DNA of 64,000 bases from Conus ventricosus (GCA_018398815.1 JAFLJL010014684.1:23203-87202), one strand, 5' to 3'. Counted from the first letter of the stretch, positions 33,429 through 42,961 are shown. Notes: generated from the letters alone by a model not told the origin. Numbers and translations are program-made.

Positions 33429-33608
33429 ATATAAAGTTGTAGCTGATTCCATGTCTTCCACACAATTTAATCTATAAAGCTGTTGAAAAAGTATTTGTGA
33501 TTCAAAAACTTTTTCTAACTTAGAATCCACACTGTCTTCTAAAACTGCAGCTATATTTTGTGCCATATACAAACTTACACCACCACAGCACTGGGAGAAA
33601 TAAAACAC
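33429..33608 (-). CDS. Short unidentified ORF segment next to the GT repeat
   Basis: An open frame of about 60 codons begins MFYFSQCCGGVSLYMAQNIA and continues DSVDSKLEKVFESQILF before running into the GT microsatellite. The composition looks protein-like. It has no counterpart in element B, where a piece of the ATPase gene sits instead. It could be an element gene fragment or chance. Confidence 0.3.
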
Positions 33609-33736
33609 CCCAAGTGCTGGGCAGGTAGGCCGGCAACTAGCAATTAAAAGCTTACACCCCTGCAGAGCAGGGCCGTTGACACCGCCCTGACAGAGTTGAC
33701 AGTACTGAAAAGAGAGCTGTGGGAACAGACACCGTT

Positions 33737-33832
33737 TGTATATGAAGCGCGTTCAGTCACGGCTGCTTTTCCCTACGTTACTCTATGGGGCGTGTTCAGT
33801 CCCGGCTACTTTCCCCTACGCTACTCTCTGAA
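33737..33832 (+). repeat. Subterminal direct repeat (two units of about 45 bp)
   Basis: GCGCGTTCAGTCACGGCTGC and GGCGTGTTCAGTCCCGGCTA begin two units that share CTACTTT/GCTTTTCCCCTACG and TTACTCTATG words. The same pair occurs near the right end of element B (53717-53790), so it is a conserved subterminal feature. Confidence 0.75.
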
Positions 33833-33837
33833 AACTT

Positions 33838-34016
33838 AGTAAATTAGTATTAAAACGGATAACCCTGCACAGTATGTTTGTTTGTAGATAATCGTTATTT
33901 TTTGGTTATTGAAGTCTTACTTGTCAGAGAACAGGAAAACCTTTATTCTGGGCCACTTTCGCCCGAAAACTGGTTGAGGGCGAAAGTGGCCCAGAATGAA
34001 GGTTTTCCTGTTCTCT
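33838..34016 (-). repeat. Right terminal inverted repeat of element A, ending in a hairpin
   Basis: The last 180 bp are the reverse complement of the left end of element B (38208-38398). The outermost 91 bp form a palindrome: arm 33926-33964, 13-nt loop, arm 33978-34016, with one mismatch in 39 pairs. The outer bases are AGAGAAC/GTTCTCT. The inner part carries the last codons of an ATPase gene. Beyond 34016 a Penelope-like element is interrupted in mid-gene, which confirms that this is the element end. Confidence 0.85.
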
Positions 34017-35838
34017 GGGGGCACTGCTCTTTTTGATGCAATTGCAAGATTTCCATTTTTCACCCTTCTATGCTGTGTTGATTTTCGTTTTGTTGGATGC
34101 ATCAATTAGGTTTTTGAGGTTGGGCATACATGAGTATGATAGTTTGACGGTGTTTTTGTTGAATATTTTTGACAGTTTGTGTTCTTTTGGGAATGAAGTT
34201 GTTAAGATTTTAAAGAATTCTTTCCCTATGTTTGTTTTGAGTTTCCCATCGTATGGAGGGTTGAACCAAATGATTTTTCTTTTCCTGTTTTTCCTACTTT
34301 TATTTGTGTTGTTATCTGGGTTGTATTGTAGTTTATAATTGTACCCACTTTTTTGCAGTGCTTCTTAGTATTCTACTGCTGCGTTGTTGAATGCTCTTTC
34401 ATTGCGTGACAGATTTGATAGTCTCTTGTTTATTCCGTTGGGTATGGTCTTTAGTACAGATGGTGGATGGTTACTTTTGATGTTTACATAGATAGGTGTG
34501 TCATTAGGTTTCTTGTATGGTTTATATATGTGGTTGTTTAGGTCAAGTGTTTTGTCTAAGTAGTTCACTATCTTTTTGCTTGCTTCAATGGTGATTTTTA
34601 AGTTGTGGTTTTGGGAGATTTGCATAGTTCTTTTTTCTTGTTTTCGATGGATCTTGGATTGTTGGTTAGTGCAGCAAGGCCGTCGTCTCTGAAAAGTCCA
34701 ACTTGTTTTCCGAGTTGTTTCTTGATGTTGGATAGCATGAATAGTCCGACCAGTTCACATGTTTCTGCACCATCATATGATCCCATGGTTACGTCAAATG
34801 TTGAGTTTCTATTCGTTTTCTTGATCCAAGTTACATTTTTGCTGTACAGTAGCGTTTTCTTGGTGTGGAGGATGATTTCCATTTCTGACCCTGTTATGTC
34901 TGTGTGGTTATTAGCAAATTTCAGAGCTTTGGTGAGTAGTTCCTCATCTATGGATGGGTAGAAGTCTACTATGTCGAATGTAATGAATACTGTATTGCTT
35001 TGTTTGTTGAGGTTTTTTAACCATTGGATAACTTCGTATGTGTTCTTCCAGAGGTTGTATTCAGATTTTGATTTTGCGTTCTTTATTATTTTTTCTAGAA
35101 TTTTCTTACTTATTTTGCCTAGTTCGGATTTAGATGGATTTATTAGCCTACATGTTGGGTTGTTGTGGAAGTTAGGTTTGTGGTCTTTGAGTGTTATAAA
35201 GGCTTCTTTTGTTGCTGTCGCTTCTACCCTGTCACTTAGGTCTATGCGATGTGCAAGTTCTTTTTCTTTAGTGCGGATACTGTCATGTATACTTTTGTCG
35301 GCTTTTTTGTAGTTTTTCTGAATGTTTTTGTCAAGGAGTTAGGAGTATTCATTTGGTTCCATTTTGTAGTAATTACTAGTTTTATCAGCCTTCACAAATA
35401 TCTTTTTGTCATTTTGTATTTGTTTTATTTGGTTTTTTAATGTTGTTTGGAAATCGTTGTTAGATTTTTTGAATTCAATATTAGCTATCATTCTTTTCAT
35501 TTTATCCTCAAAAGATTTCATTTCGTCTATGGCTGGTGGTGATCGCCACGATTTGAAATCGTAGGTGTTTTTATCATTTTTTTGCGTTTGGATTCAGAAA
35601 GAAGAATGCTTTTCATCTCATATTGCGTACGAACTTTTCGGTTTGTTCTATTATTTTTTTTTTTAATGTAGAATTGCGGGTTAGAAAATGGTATGTTTTT
35701 TGTTGACTGCCTAAAATTGATTTCCTCCATTTTAAAATCCTTCAGGCCACAGTGCTCAACGTGAGGAGCAATCAAGATCAATGTAGCTGTACAGCCTAAA
35801 ACGATTCTAAAAGCGCTCAACCCCTTGAGGAGCAACAT
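34017..35838 (-). pseudogene. Penelope-like element, N-terminus and reverse transcriptase (truncated by element A)
   Basis: From MLLLKGLSAF (35838) through a basic N-terminal region and MKSFEDKMKRM (35521), it continues into the RT. Visible motifs include GSYDGAETCELVGLFML (near 34790) and the palm motif FRDDGLAAL (near 34690), the FRDDG form typical of Penelope RTs, then SKKIVNYLDKTLDLNN. It enters the Cys-rich linker that precedes the GIY-YIG endonuclease and is cut at 34017 by the element A terminus. Frameshifts separate the pieces. Confidence 0.85.
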
Positions 35839-36022
35839 TTGTTAAAATAAATATTAAAAAGGAATATTAAAATACTCTACAAATTTGTTTCAAACTGGGT
35901 GGCTATCTTCAGGATAATATTTGGGTTGCCCACCGCCGGTGTTATATAGCGTGTGGAGCCCGATTGCAGCTGTTTTCACGTGTGGGTTGGTTGCACGTGT
36001 GTGTTTTTTTTTTTAAAGGTTT
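35839..36022 (-). repeat. Penelope pseudo-LTR with degenerate hammerhead
   Basis: Between the 3' end of one Penelope copy (36023) and the 5' end of the next (35838). The minus strand contains CTGAAGA, then GAAACAAATTTGTAGA (about 35880-35912), a hammerhead core with a substituted base and a weak stem II. Penelope-like elements commonly sit in tandem separated by such a pseudo-LTR. Confidence 0.6.
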
Positions 36023-36565
36023 TCAGGTTGTTGTTTGGGGTGTGTTCACTAACAACGATTTCCATTTGTGCCTGCAGTTGTTTACTATTTCTGTTTTAGT
36101 GTTTATAGTTGCTAAGTGTGGTTTATATAGTATCAGCCATTTTTCAGTTAAACATAGGCTGCATCTTTTTGAAATGTTACTGTATGGTGATGCCCTTTTT
36201 ATGATTTTCCAGGATATATTGTAGTTTATTTTTGCGTCTTTAAGTTTCCAAATGTATTTGCTCAATTCTGTTTGGTTTTTGTATTTTTCTTTATTAAATG
36301 ACTGTTTGTGGTTTGCATATCTGGTTTTGAAGTGGTTTTCAGCAATCCCTATGTATGTTTCTTTTTCATTTTCTGATGTCACAGTGGCTTGGTATACGAT
36401 ATTCTTATAAAGGCATTTGTTGCTTAGGGGGCACTGCTCTTTTTTGATGCAATTGCAAGATTTCCTTTTTTCACCCTTCTTTGCTGTGTTGATTTTCGTT
36501 TTGTTGGATGCATCAATTAGGTTTTTGAGGTTGGGCATACATGAGTATGATAGTTTAATACTCAT
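36023..36565 (-). CDS. Penelope GIY-YIG endonuclease domain (3' part of an upstream tandem copy)
   Basis: A clean 180-codon frame: YSCMPNLKNLIDASNK, a Cys linker (CNCIKKEQCPLSNKCLYKN), [21 protein letters not shown] (GIY-YIG start), the central helix with [11 protein letters not shown], and the final Glu region CLTEKWLILYKPH. This endonuclease nicks target DNA for Penelope retrotransposition. The RT part of this copy is missing: at 36566 an inverted Penelope 5' end follows. The same domain occurs at 22690-23088 and 37787-38140. Confidence 0.85.
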   Translation of the reverse strand: MSIKLSYSCMPNLKNLIDASNKTKINTAKKGEKRKSCNCIKKEQCPLSNKCLYKNIVYQATVTSENEKETYIGIAENHFKTRYANHKQSFNKEKYKNQTELSKYIWKLKDAKINYNISWKIIKRASPYSNISKRCSLCLTEKWLILYKPHLATINTKTEIVNNCRHKWKSLLVNTPQTTT

Positions 36566-36566
36566 T

Positions 36567-36632
36567 TTAACAAATGTTGCTCCCCAAGGGGTTTAGCGCT
36601 TTTAGAATCGTTTTAGGCTGTACAGCTACATT

Positions 36633-36725
<93 letters not shown>

Positions 36726-37464
36726 TAGGAATAGAGTTTTAGAACTTACCGCCAATGACATTGACAAACAAAGCACAAGACAAGACACGATGCATTTCAA
36801 CCACTTGGGTCTTCATCAGGCGAAAAAATAAATCACATTTAACATGTGGGACAGTACAAACTACGAAAAACGAAAAAAGAATGAAAAATGACTCATCTGT
36901 TATTGTCCATGAAGGCGGAAATGACATGAGGCCAGGGGGATTATGGGAGAGGAAACAGAGGGGGGGGGGGGGGGGTTGCGTCATGGGAGGTGTGTGTGTG
37001 TGATATGATAGGGTTGTGTGTCTAGTTTATTGGAATGGTGTGATATCTTTGTGATGGTTGTGGTAATGGTGGATAGATAATAATGAAAAAAAAGAAAAAG
37101 AAAAGAAAGGTGTGTGTGTGTGGGGGGGGGGGGGGATTTAAGGGGAAGGATCAAAACAAAATTAAGATTAGATAGATGGAGGGTTGCTGTAACTACTGTA
37201 TGAAGTGAGTGAAGGGGATGTGGTGGTGGTGTATGTAAGTGTGTGTGTATGTGTGTGTGTATGTGTGTGTGTTGGTAGGGGATATTGCCAACTGATGTGG
37301 AAGAGGTGGGTATGTGTGTTTGGTTATTGTTGGATATTGATGCCTTGGGGGTGTAGTGTGCCCAGTTTGGAAATGAGAAGAGGTGGGTATGTGTGTTTGG
37401 TTATTGTTGGATATTGATGCCTTGGGGGTGTAGTGTGCCCAGTTTGGAAATGAGATGGGATTCT

Positions 37465-37516
<52 letters not shown>

Positions 37517-37546
37517 GATTCTTGATATATATATATATATATATAT

Positions 37547-37632
<86 letters not shown>

Positions 37633-37691
37633 AATGTGGTTAAAATACCCAAAACGATTTCCAGAGTGCTCAACCCCTTGGGGAGCAACAT
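36567..37691. repeat. Inverted pair of Penelope 5' ends with CT/AT and AT/AG microsatellites
   Basis: 36574-36640 encodes MLLPKGFSAFRIVLGCTATL on the plus strand and then runs into (CT)n (36635-36670) and (AT)n (36672-36721). The minus strand from 37691 encodes MLLPKGLSTLEIVLG and runs into (AG)n (37551-37630) and (AT)n (37469-37548). The unit is thus a large imperfect inverted repeat with simple repeats at the same offset from both 5' ends. In between lie poly-G runs (36961-36974, 37121-37135) and a duplicated 80-bp word block (37290-37450). Confidence 0.75.
36790..36825 (-). ncRNA. Hammerhead-like motif (second type)
   Basis: On the minus strand CTGATGA (36813-36819), then a short stem GACC/GGTT with the loop CAAGT, then GAAA (36795-36798). 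The core bases are all canonical, but I cannot find convincing stems I and III. It is a candidate only. Confidence 0.35.
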
Positions 37692-37704
37692 TTGTTAAAA
37701 TAAG

Positions 37705-37770
37705 GTATTAAAAGAAATCTACAAATTTGTTTCGAGCGCATTGCGCTGTCATCAGGATGGCTTTTGGATT
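37705..37770 (-). ncRNA. Hammerhead ribozyme in Penelope pseudo-LTR
   Basis: On the minus strand: ATC, CTGATGA (37749-37755), C, stem II AGCGC/GCGCT with the loop AAT, C, GAAA (37730-37733), CAAATTTG (a very short stem III), then GTA followed by GAT, which pairs with the first ATC to open stem I. This is the minimal type I hammerhead described for Penelope-like elements. Cleavage would fall after the GTA (about 37720). Confidence 0.7.
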
Positions 37771-37786
37771 GCCCACCGCCACTTCA

Positions 37787-38207
37787 AAACCAGATATGCA
37801 AACCACAAACAGTCATTTAATAAAGAAAAATATAAAAACCAAACAGAACTGAGCAAATACATCTGGAACTTAAAGACGCAAAAACAAGCTACAATATATC
37901 CTGGAAAATCATAAAAAGAGCATCATGATACAGCAATGTTTCAAAAAGGTGCAACCTATGTTTAACTGAAAAATGGTTAATACTATGCAAACCACACTTA
38001 GCAACTTTAAACACTAAAACAGAAATAGTAAACAACTGCAGGCATAAATGGAAATCGTTGTTAGTGAACACACTCAAAACAAAAACCTGAAAGCCCCCCA
38101 AAAAACAGTGCAGCCAACCGCACGTGCAAACAACCGCAAACGTGAGCCCACAGCTATATAACATGGGCGGTGGGCAAACCAAAAGCCATCCGGATGACAG
38201 CGCAACG
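37787..38207 (+). mobile_element. Penelope-like fragment, end of GIY-YIG gene plus pseudo-LTR, cut by element B
   Basis: It starts in [13 protein letters not shown], continues to the end of the endonuclease domain with frameshifts, and reaches the pseudo-LTR. Its hammerhead core (CGGATGACAGCGCAA, with one core base changed) is interrupted in stem II by the left terminus of element B at 38208. This fixes the insertion point and the element boundary. Confidence 0.8.
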
Positions 38208-38398
38208 AGAGAACTATAAAACCTTCATTCTGGCTCACTTTCGCCCTCAACCAGTTTTCGGGCGAAAGTGACCCAGAATGAAGGTTTTATAGTTCTCTGA
38301 CAAGTAAGACTTCAATAACCAAAAATAACGATTATCTACAAACAAACATACTGTGTAGGATTGTCCGTTTTTAATACTAATTTACTAAACTTTTCAGA
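38208..38398 (+). repeat. Left terminal inverted repeat of element B with 91-bp hairpin
   Basis: Arm 38208-38246, loop 38247-38259 (TCAACCAGTTTTC), arm 38260-38298: 38 of 39 positions pair. Next to it is GACAAGTAAGACTTCAATAA, shared with both other element ends. The inner part to about 38398 overlaps the 3' end of the ATPase gene and matches element A's right end in inverse orientation. Confidence 0.88.
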
Positions 38399-38948
38399 TT
38401 TCAGTTTTTGCTTAATCCTGTGTTTTTCCTGGTCATTTTCAATAACATCATTTTCACGCAAACATTCATCAAATGAGTCTCTGTCTTTCATGTGAAATAG
38501 AACTACAGTCTTTAACTGTTCTCTAAAGTCTTTTAAAACTGAGTTATATTTTTGACATAAAATCCACACACTTATTCCAGCATGTCTTCCACTGAAAGCC
38601 AGTTTTGACAAAGTATTTCTTTTTTTAACTATGTCTCTTTCTGCCGAACAGTCATCTATAATAAATAGTGTCTGCGTTCCTTCAAACAGTCTATAAAACT
38701 GTTCTAAACACTCACTCAGTTTATTGCTAGGATCAACTAAATATATGTCATCATCTGTCCATATAAATCTTCTATCATGATATGCTTTGTTCCCATTTAA
38801 GTGTTGGGCAGAAAATCACAATATGATCAAAATTATAGCGATAAACTGTTTGTAATAGGTCTAGGACAAAATTTGTTTTTCCACAACCAGTCTGCCCGCA
38901 AATCAATGAGCAATGAGGAGTTTTTGTCATAAAGTTTAACTGCTCCAT
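38336..38948 (-). pseudogene. A32/FtsK-like genome-packaging ATPase (one frame break)
   Basis: Polinton packaging ATPase, thought to pump the genome into the capsid. The Walker A motif CGQTGCGKT lies near 38885. FDHIVIFCP follows. Walker B is LFIIDDCS (near 38660). The conserved helix GRHAGISVWILCQKY (near 38580) resembles the sensor region of A32-type ATPases. The full length would be about 203 codons, typical of short Polinton ATPases. One base appears inserted near 38800, which splits the frame. GCTATAAAACCATG forms the start. The last 60 bp lie inside the terminal repeat, so the element end and this gene's 3' end are constrained together. Confidence 0.85.
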
Positions 38949-38964
38949 GGTTTTATAGCAGAAT

Positions 38965-39822
38965 TTAATCTAATTCAGTTATTATGTTTATCATACTCTC
39001 TGTCAAAACTTGTTCAGTATAATAAAACCCTATAAGGCCTAAATGGGTAAGATTAATCCAATTCAGTTCTGTAAGATTGTTTCTATTTAAGGCAACAGTG
39101 ATTTTGTTGCTTGTTGTTATAACCTTAATATCCTCACCATTGTGAAGAACGACGATGGTAACTTTAAGGCGTTTAACGTCTAAGTTTTGCCAGCTAATAT
39201 TAATTCCTTTTATAAGGTCGTCACTAACGCCCACAACCCCATCCCTCTCCACATCTTTAAAGACAGAAATTTCAAATATTATTGTGAACGTGTCTCCTAA
39301 TTTTCTGCTTGGAAAGAACTGTAATTTTGTAGAAGCTTTTTTAAAAACTGTTTCTTTTCTGTGGAGGATGTACTGTTTTTTCCCATACGGCGTTATTTCA
39401 ATTTCTTTCCGACTATTGTCGTCCGGCATAAGACTTACATGTAAAGGGCCAGAGTTGAATGCTTTTCTGAAACTTTTTTGACGGCTAAAAAATGTAAATG
39501 GGCTTATGAATTCAAATTTTATGTCCCATTCTAAATATGGTTCTAAGTGCCATTTGAGGTCAGGTTTTCGAACTATTTTATATTCATACTGGCCAACATT
39601 ATTTGCCTCTAGATTGCGCAGTTGTTCTAGTTTAGGAAACTTTTTGTTGTCGCCAACCTCTTTGCGTTTATAATCGCCATCTTTAGTGTACTCAAACCCA
39701 TACAAAGTGCCTATCTCACCGTTCTGTTCAAAGTCCGCAACGTCTGCAAGGTCTTTTAATTCTAAGGTTATACACCTCACAGGCGCTAATGTAACTCCTG
39801 GTTCTTCTGGCCCACGCGACAT
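38965..39822 (-). CDS. 285-residue beta-rich protein of unknown function
   Basis: A clean ORF between penton and ATPase, with 16 bp to each neighbour. It starts MSRGPEEPGVTLAPVRC after TTCTAAAAA. There is no signal peptide or membrane segment. The pattern of alternating hydrophobic residues and turns (LEWDIKFEFISPFTFFS; TFTIIFEISVFKD; LKVTIVVLHNGEDIKV) suggests beta-sandwich folds, possibly jelly-roll. It occupies the place where I would look for a protease or another virion protein. I see no His-Asp/Glu-Cys arrangement of the adenain type. It could be a second minor capsid protein. Confidence 0.7.
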   Translation of the reverse strand: MSRGPEEPGVTLAPVRCITLELKDLADVADFEQNGEIGTLYGFEYTKDGDYKRKEVGDNKKFPKLEQLRNLEANNVGQYEYKIVRKPDLKWHLEPYLEWDIKFEFISPFTFFSRQKSFRKAFNSGPLHVSLMPDDNSRKEIEITPYGKKQYILHRKETVFKKASTKLQFFPSRKLGDTFTIIFEISVFKDVERDGVVGVSDDLIKGINISWQNLDVKRLKVTIVVLHNGEDIKVITTSNKITVALNRNNLTELNWINLTHLGLIGFYYTEQVLTESMINIITELD

Positions 39823-39838
39823 TTTTTAGAACAACTTA

Positions 39839-40526
39839 TTATTTTATTTCCAAAACAATGTGCAGGTTATCACATTTCACGACTTTCCCTGTTTTGTCTG
39901 CAATTTTTATATTAAATGATCCGACCCTCCCACAAACTAATCTTTTAAACTGTAAATTAGGGAATTGTATAATTTCATAATCGCAATATGCAGCTTTCCC
40001 TGATGGAAGAGCTCTTAAAACAGTTGAGGGTCTTCCATCATATAAGTTTTCATCAGTGCTCAGCTCGTCCAAATGAACATAGAGTAATGAATGTAATGCA
40101 AGATCGAGCGGATTTTCTCCCTCATAAGTAGTTTTGTTTGGTGTAACTCTAAATCTATAATTGTTAGCTGCAAAGCCTAACATTTAGCTAGCTCTTTATC
40201 AAAATAGTAACCTCCTTCTTCTTCAGGCTTGAATGTTAACATTGTTTTTAGATTTGCATTGTTAAGTTTGAGAGTAATGTCAAAGTTACTCATTGCTTCT
40301 TTTAGTGAGCAAAACCCGTAATAACCATCAGGTATTGTTAACTGGCTAACTTTAGCCCCTGTTTTGTCAACTTTTAGAACCTTATATTCTCCCTGGCTTT
40401 GCTTATATTAAACCATACGACTTTGTAGAATATTTCATGGAGCGCGACCGTTTTGGTTCTGCATTTGTTATCAATAGCATGTTCTAAAAACGAAGGACGG
40501 TCTTGAGTTGTTATTGTTACAAACAT
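39839..40526 (-). pseudogene. Penton-like minor capsid protein (two frame breaks)
   Basis: The start MFVTITTQDRPSFLEHA (40526) follows TTTAAAA. Next are IPDGYYGFCSLKEAMSNF, then ELAKMLGF-like and LHSLLYVHLDEL, AYCDYEIIQFPNLQFKRL and an end NLHIVLEIK. The sequence order (GYY-loop, L-x-LGF, LYVxxD, late VxLxxK strand) is that of the single-jelly-roll penton proteins that accompany Polinton capsid genes. It would be about 228 codons. The frame shifts near 40400 and at 40190, where a TGTTAG overlaps an ATG. It is divergent from the next gene across only 17 bp. Confidence 0.72.
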
Positions 40527-40543
40527 TTTTAAACGAAATAAAA
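40527..40543. promoter_or_regulatory. 17-bp bidirectional intergenic region
   Basis: Between ATG 40526 (minus) and ATG 40544 (plus) lie only 17 bases, TTTTAAACGAAATAAAA. Read each way it gives GTTTAAAAATG and AATAAAAATG. Both genes must share this spacer or use promoters inside the opposite gene. Confidence 0.6.
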
Positions 40544-41755
40544 ATGAGCGCATTTAAATATACTGATGCAAAATATTCTGCTGGGCCGCACTACAATCTT
40601 AAAAATATAACAACTGACACCCTCGACATTTCTGTGACCCAGACTGACACCTTTCAAGTAATGGTGAGTACTCCATTAAGCAGATATCTTAACCCCCCTA
40701 TTAAAAAAGACTACATCGCAAAAGTGTGGTTCAGTCATCCGATGCAGTTTACCAGAACCAGTTAAACTTTGCTGTGTTTTGTGCATCAACTGGGTGTGGA
40801 GTGTGTCGTATGCTGATCATTTAAATCATCCTGATCCTTTGGTGAGGTCAGTGTATAGGTTTCATTTTTATTACACCTTCAGACGTATTTTGACTGAACT
40901 GCAAGCGCCATTACCAAATGACAAACCGTTTAATCCATTTAGCAACAGAAATAGACATGAAGGCTTTTGAACGGATCTGTAACGAATTCAATATTAAGGC
41001 CAAGACAGACTTTAGACAAAAGTTGGATCTTAATCATGGTCTAGGCACCCTTATTTTTAGGGCGTGCACAGAAAGTATAAGTATGACTGGAATCCTCCTT
41101 ACACATCTTTCTCTTCAGGCACAACTGTTCACCTCGGGTCCATAGAGCAAGAGCATAAAACAGCATGGACAACATTTATCTTAGACACTTCTAAGGGCCT
41201 AACTAAAGCAGGAATAGAACGAATAAACGACTCTGTTCGTACTTACGTTTGGTGTTTGCTAGGCTCGCAAGCACAAACAAGATCGAGCATAACCGATCCT
41301 TCTACTGGCTTTGACGCACAAAAACAATACTTAGCAATTTAGAGGACGCCATTAATTCTACAGTTGATTTGCCTTCAAGTATAAAAAGGTACCAAAATGT
41401 TTTACAATACGCAAGATCGAAAGTAGACTTTGCTGTTGGCATGGTTTATGCATGCTGCCTTCTGACCTAAGACTCCAGATAGGCACAATAATAAACTACA
41501 ATAATGAAATCCTTGTGGCAGGCAATGAACAGAAGGTCGGAAAAAAACGAAATAAATTCTGAGCCAGTAATATTGCAAGCAGTAAAAAAACAAGATGACC
41601 CCCCAAGAATAAGTCATCCAATCCCCGCGGCCCAAAGCCCAAAGGCCGTTGAAGACCCGGACTCTGTTCGCGATGACCATGAATATGAAAAGACAGCGCT
41701 TGTTCTTGGATTAACTGGCCTAGGATTACTTGGTCTTTATCTTACTAAAAATTAA
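40544..41755 (+). pseudogene. Conserved Polinton virion-type protein with C-terminal membrane anchor
   Basis: A family I have seen repeatedly in Polintons of invertebrates, without an agreed function. The N-terminus is MSAFKYTDAKYSAGPHYNL. The core contains VYRFHFYYTFRRILTELQAP, NHGLGT, AWTTFILDTSKGLTKAGIE, NDSVRTYVWCLLGSQ and GFDAQKQYL. The C-terminus has a proline-rich linker and a DHEYEKTALVLGLTGLGLLG anchor segment ending at TAA 41753. About 400 codons are spread over at least four frames, the breaks being single-base. It converges with the next gene, and the stop codons overlap. Confidence 0.7.
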
Positions 41756-42923
41756 CCAACTATTAAGAGAACTATGCCCATAAGTGCTCGGCCATAAAGC
41801 CAACTACTTGCTTGCAGTAGACAAAAGCCAGCTAACAACACCCCCTAATATACTCGGTAAAGAGTCTATAGCTTACTGGCTAATTTTTTTAATAAACCCG
41901 CAAGATGATCAAGCGTTTTTTTTACCCATGATTTATCAGGCGGTGATGGAGGGGATGGTGGTGGAGGCACTGGGCTTTGACCACCGCCGCCTGTAATAGC
42001 CATCGCCAGTGTACTTATTGCAAATCCTAAGGCCGTTATAACGCTTGCTAATGTGACTCCTTGCTCTCTAAACAGTGTTCGTATTCGTTCTGCTAGTGTT
42101 GTGTCTTCATATAAAATTCTTTGGATAGTTTCTCTTATTCTGCTCACTTGAGTTCGTAATTGTTCTCGGTTAGTAGACAACACTTCTAGTCTTGCTGATC
42201 TCTCTTGTTCAAGATCTTTTAGTCTTTGGGTTATTCTTTCTTTAATATCATGCCCTAAGTTGGCGTCATCAGCCTCAACGAGTTTTTTTTTTCTCTTTCA
42301 TATGCTCATCTATTTCACCCAGTTTTGCTAAATTGTTTGTTAATTCGCCTCTGATGCTTCTCAAAGCATGATCAAGGGCCGCTATTTCTCGCATGGGTAG
42401 CGGTGAGTCGTGTATAGTCTTTAATGCTGTTTCTTCTGAAAAACTGGTTTCTGCTTCTATTGCATTTATTAATTCGTCTGCTGATTGATTTAATTCTTTA
42501 AGTTCCATGTTTTGCATTTGGTTATCTGTCGGGAGTTCTTGTAGTGTTTTTGAAGTTTAGCAACTGCATCCCTATCTAATTTTGGTTTAGAAATGCCAAG
42601 GCGATTTGATCTTTCACACTGAGTCTTTGTATAATTGTACTCTTGGCTAAAACTTTGATGGGTCTGGTTTTAGTTGTAAGCCGAACAAGTTGTCCTTGAT
42701 CGCTCCTTACAAACAAATGGTCATCTTTTAATTCAAAATCATTTGGGTCTATAAATTCGGGAGGTTCTAGGCCTAAACTTTGGTAAAATAATCTGGCCTT
42801 ACTTTCTGTTATTTCATGCCGCATTGAGAGCGTTGAGCGATGTTGTATCAAAGGGATCATTTCACTCATGTCGTCTCCAGGATCAAAAACATCATAATCT
42901 TCTTCACCTTCAATTCCTGCCAT
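41752..42923 (-). pseudogene. Conserved Polinton protein: coiled coil, hydrophobic hairpin and proline linker
   Basis: The start MAGIEGEEDYDVFDPGDDM (42923) follows ATTTAAAAAC. The N-terminal globular part (to about 42576) is followed by a long charged helical region (KELNQSADELINAIEAE; LSTNREQLRTQVSRIRETI) and then TLAERIRTLFREQGVTLASV with ITALGFAISTLAMAITGGG. A PPPPSPPSPP linker and a hydrophobic C-terminal helix to about 41752 close the protein. The TLAERIRTLFREQG block is a strong family signature in Polinton proteins that I recall from other animal genomes. A membrane-active or core virion role is plausible. The frame breaks near 42570, 42280 and 41870. Confidence 0.7.
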
Positions 42924-42961
42924 GTTTTTAAATAATTAACTTTTTATTTTGTTTTATAAAA

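Larger units (their letters stand above)
23089..34016 (+). mobile_element. Polinton/Maverick-like element A (left end missing)
   Basis: A 10.9-kb right portion of a Polinton-like element, collinear with element B from its position 43106 to its right end at an offset of about 20 kb. It starts in the middle of the capsid gene and continues through the membrane-type protein, polymerase B, a Cys-rich small protein, integrase, three more conserved genes, subterminal repeats and a terminal hairpin. Sequence quality is poor at 24.9-28.3 kb and good at 28.3-32 kb, the reverse of element B. The two copies therefore complement each other for annotation. Confidence 0.85.

Noticed and set aside
33054..33608. 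A 184-codon frame rich in Thr-His repeats
   Set aside because: Most of it is translated GT/CA microsatellite; only the first 60 codons look protein-like and are listed separately.
37401..37691. Ser-Leu and Ile-Tyr repeat proteins around 36.6-37.7 kb
   Set aside because: Translations of CT/AG and AT microsatellites attached to a short Penelope N-terminus.
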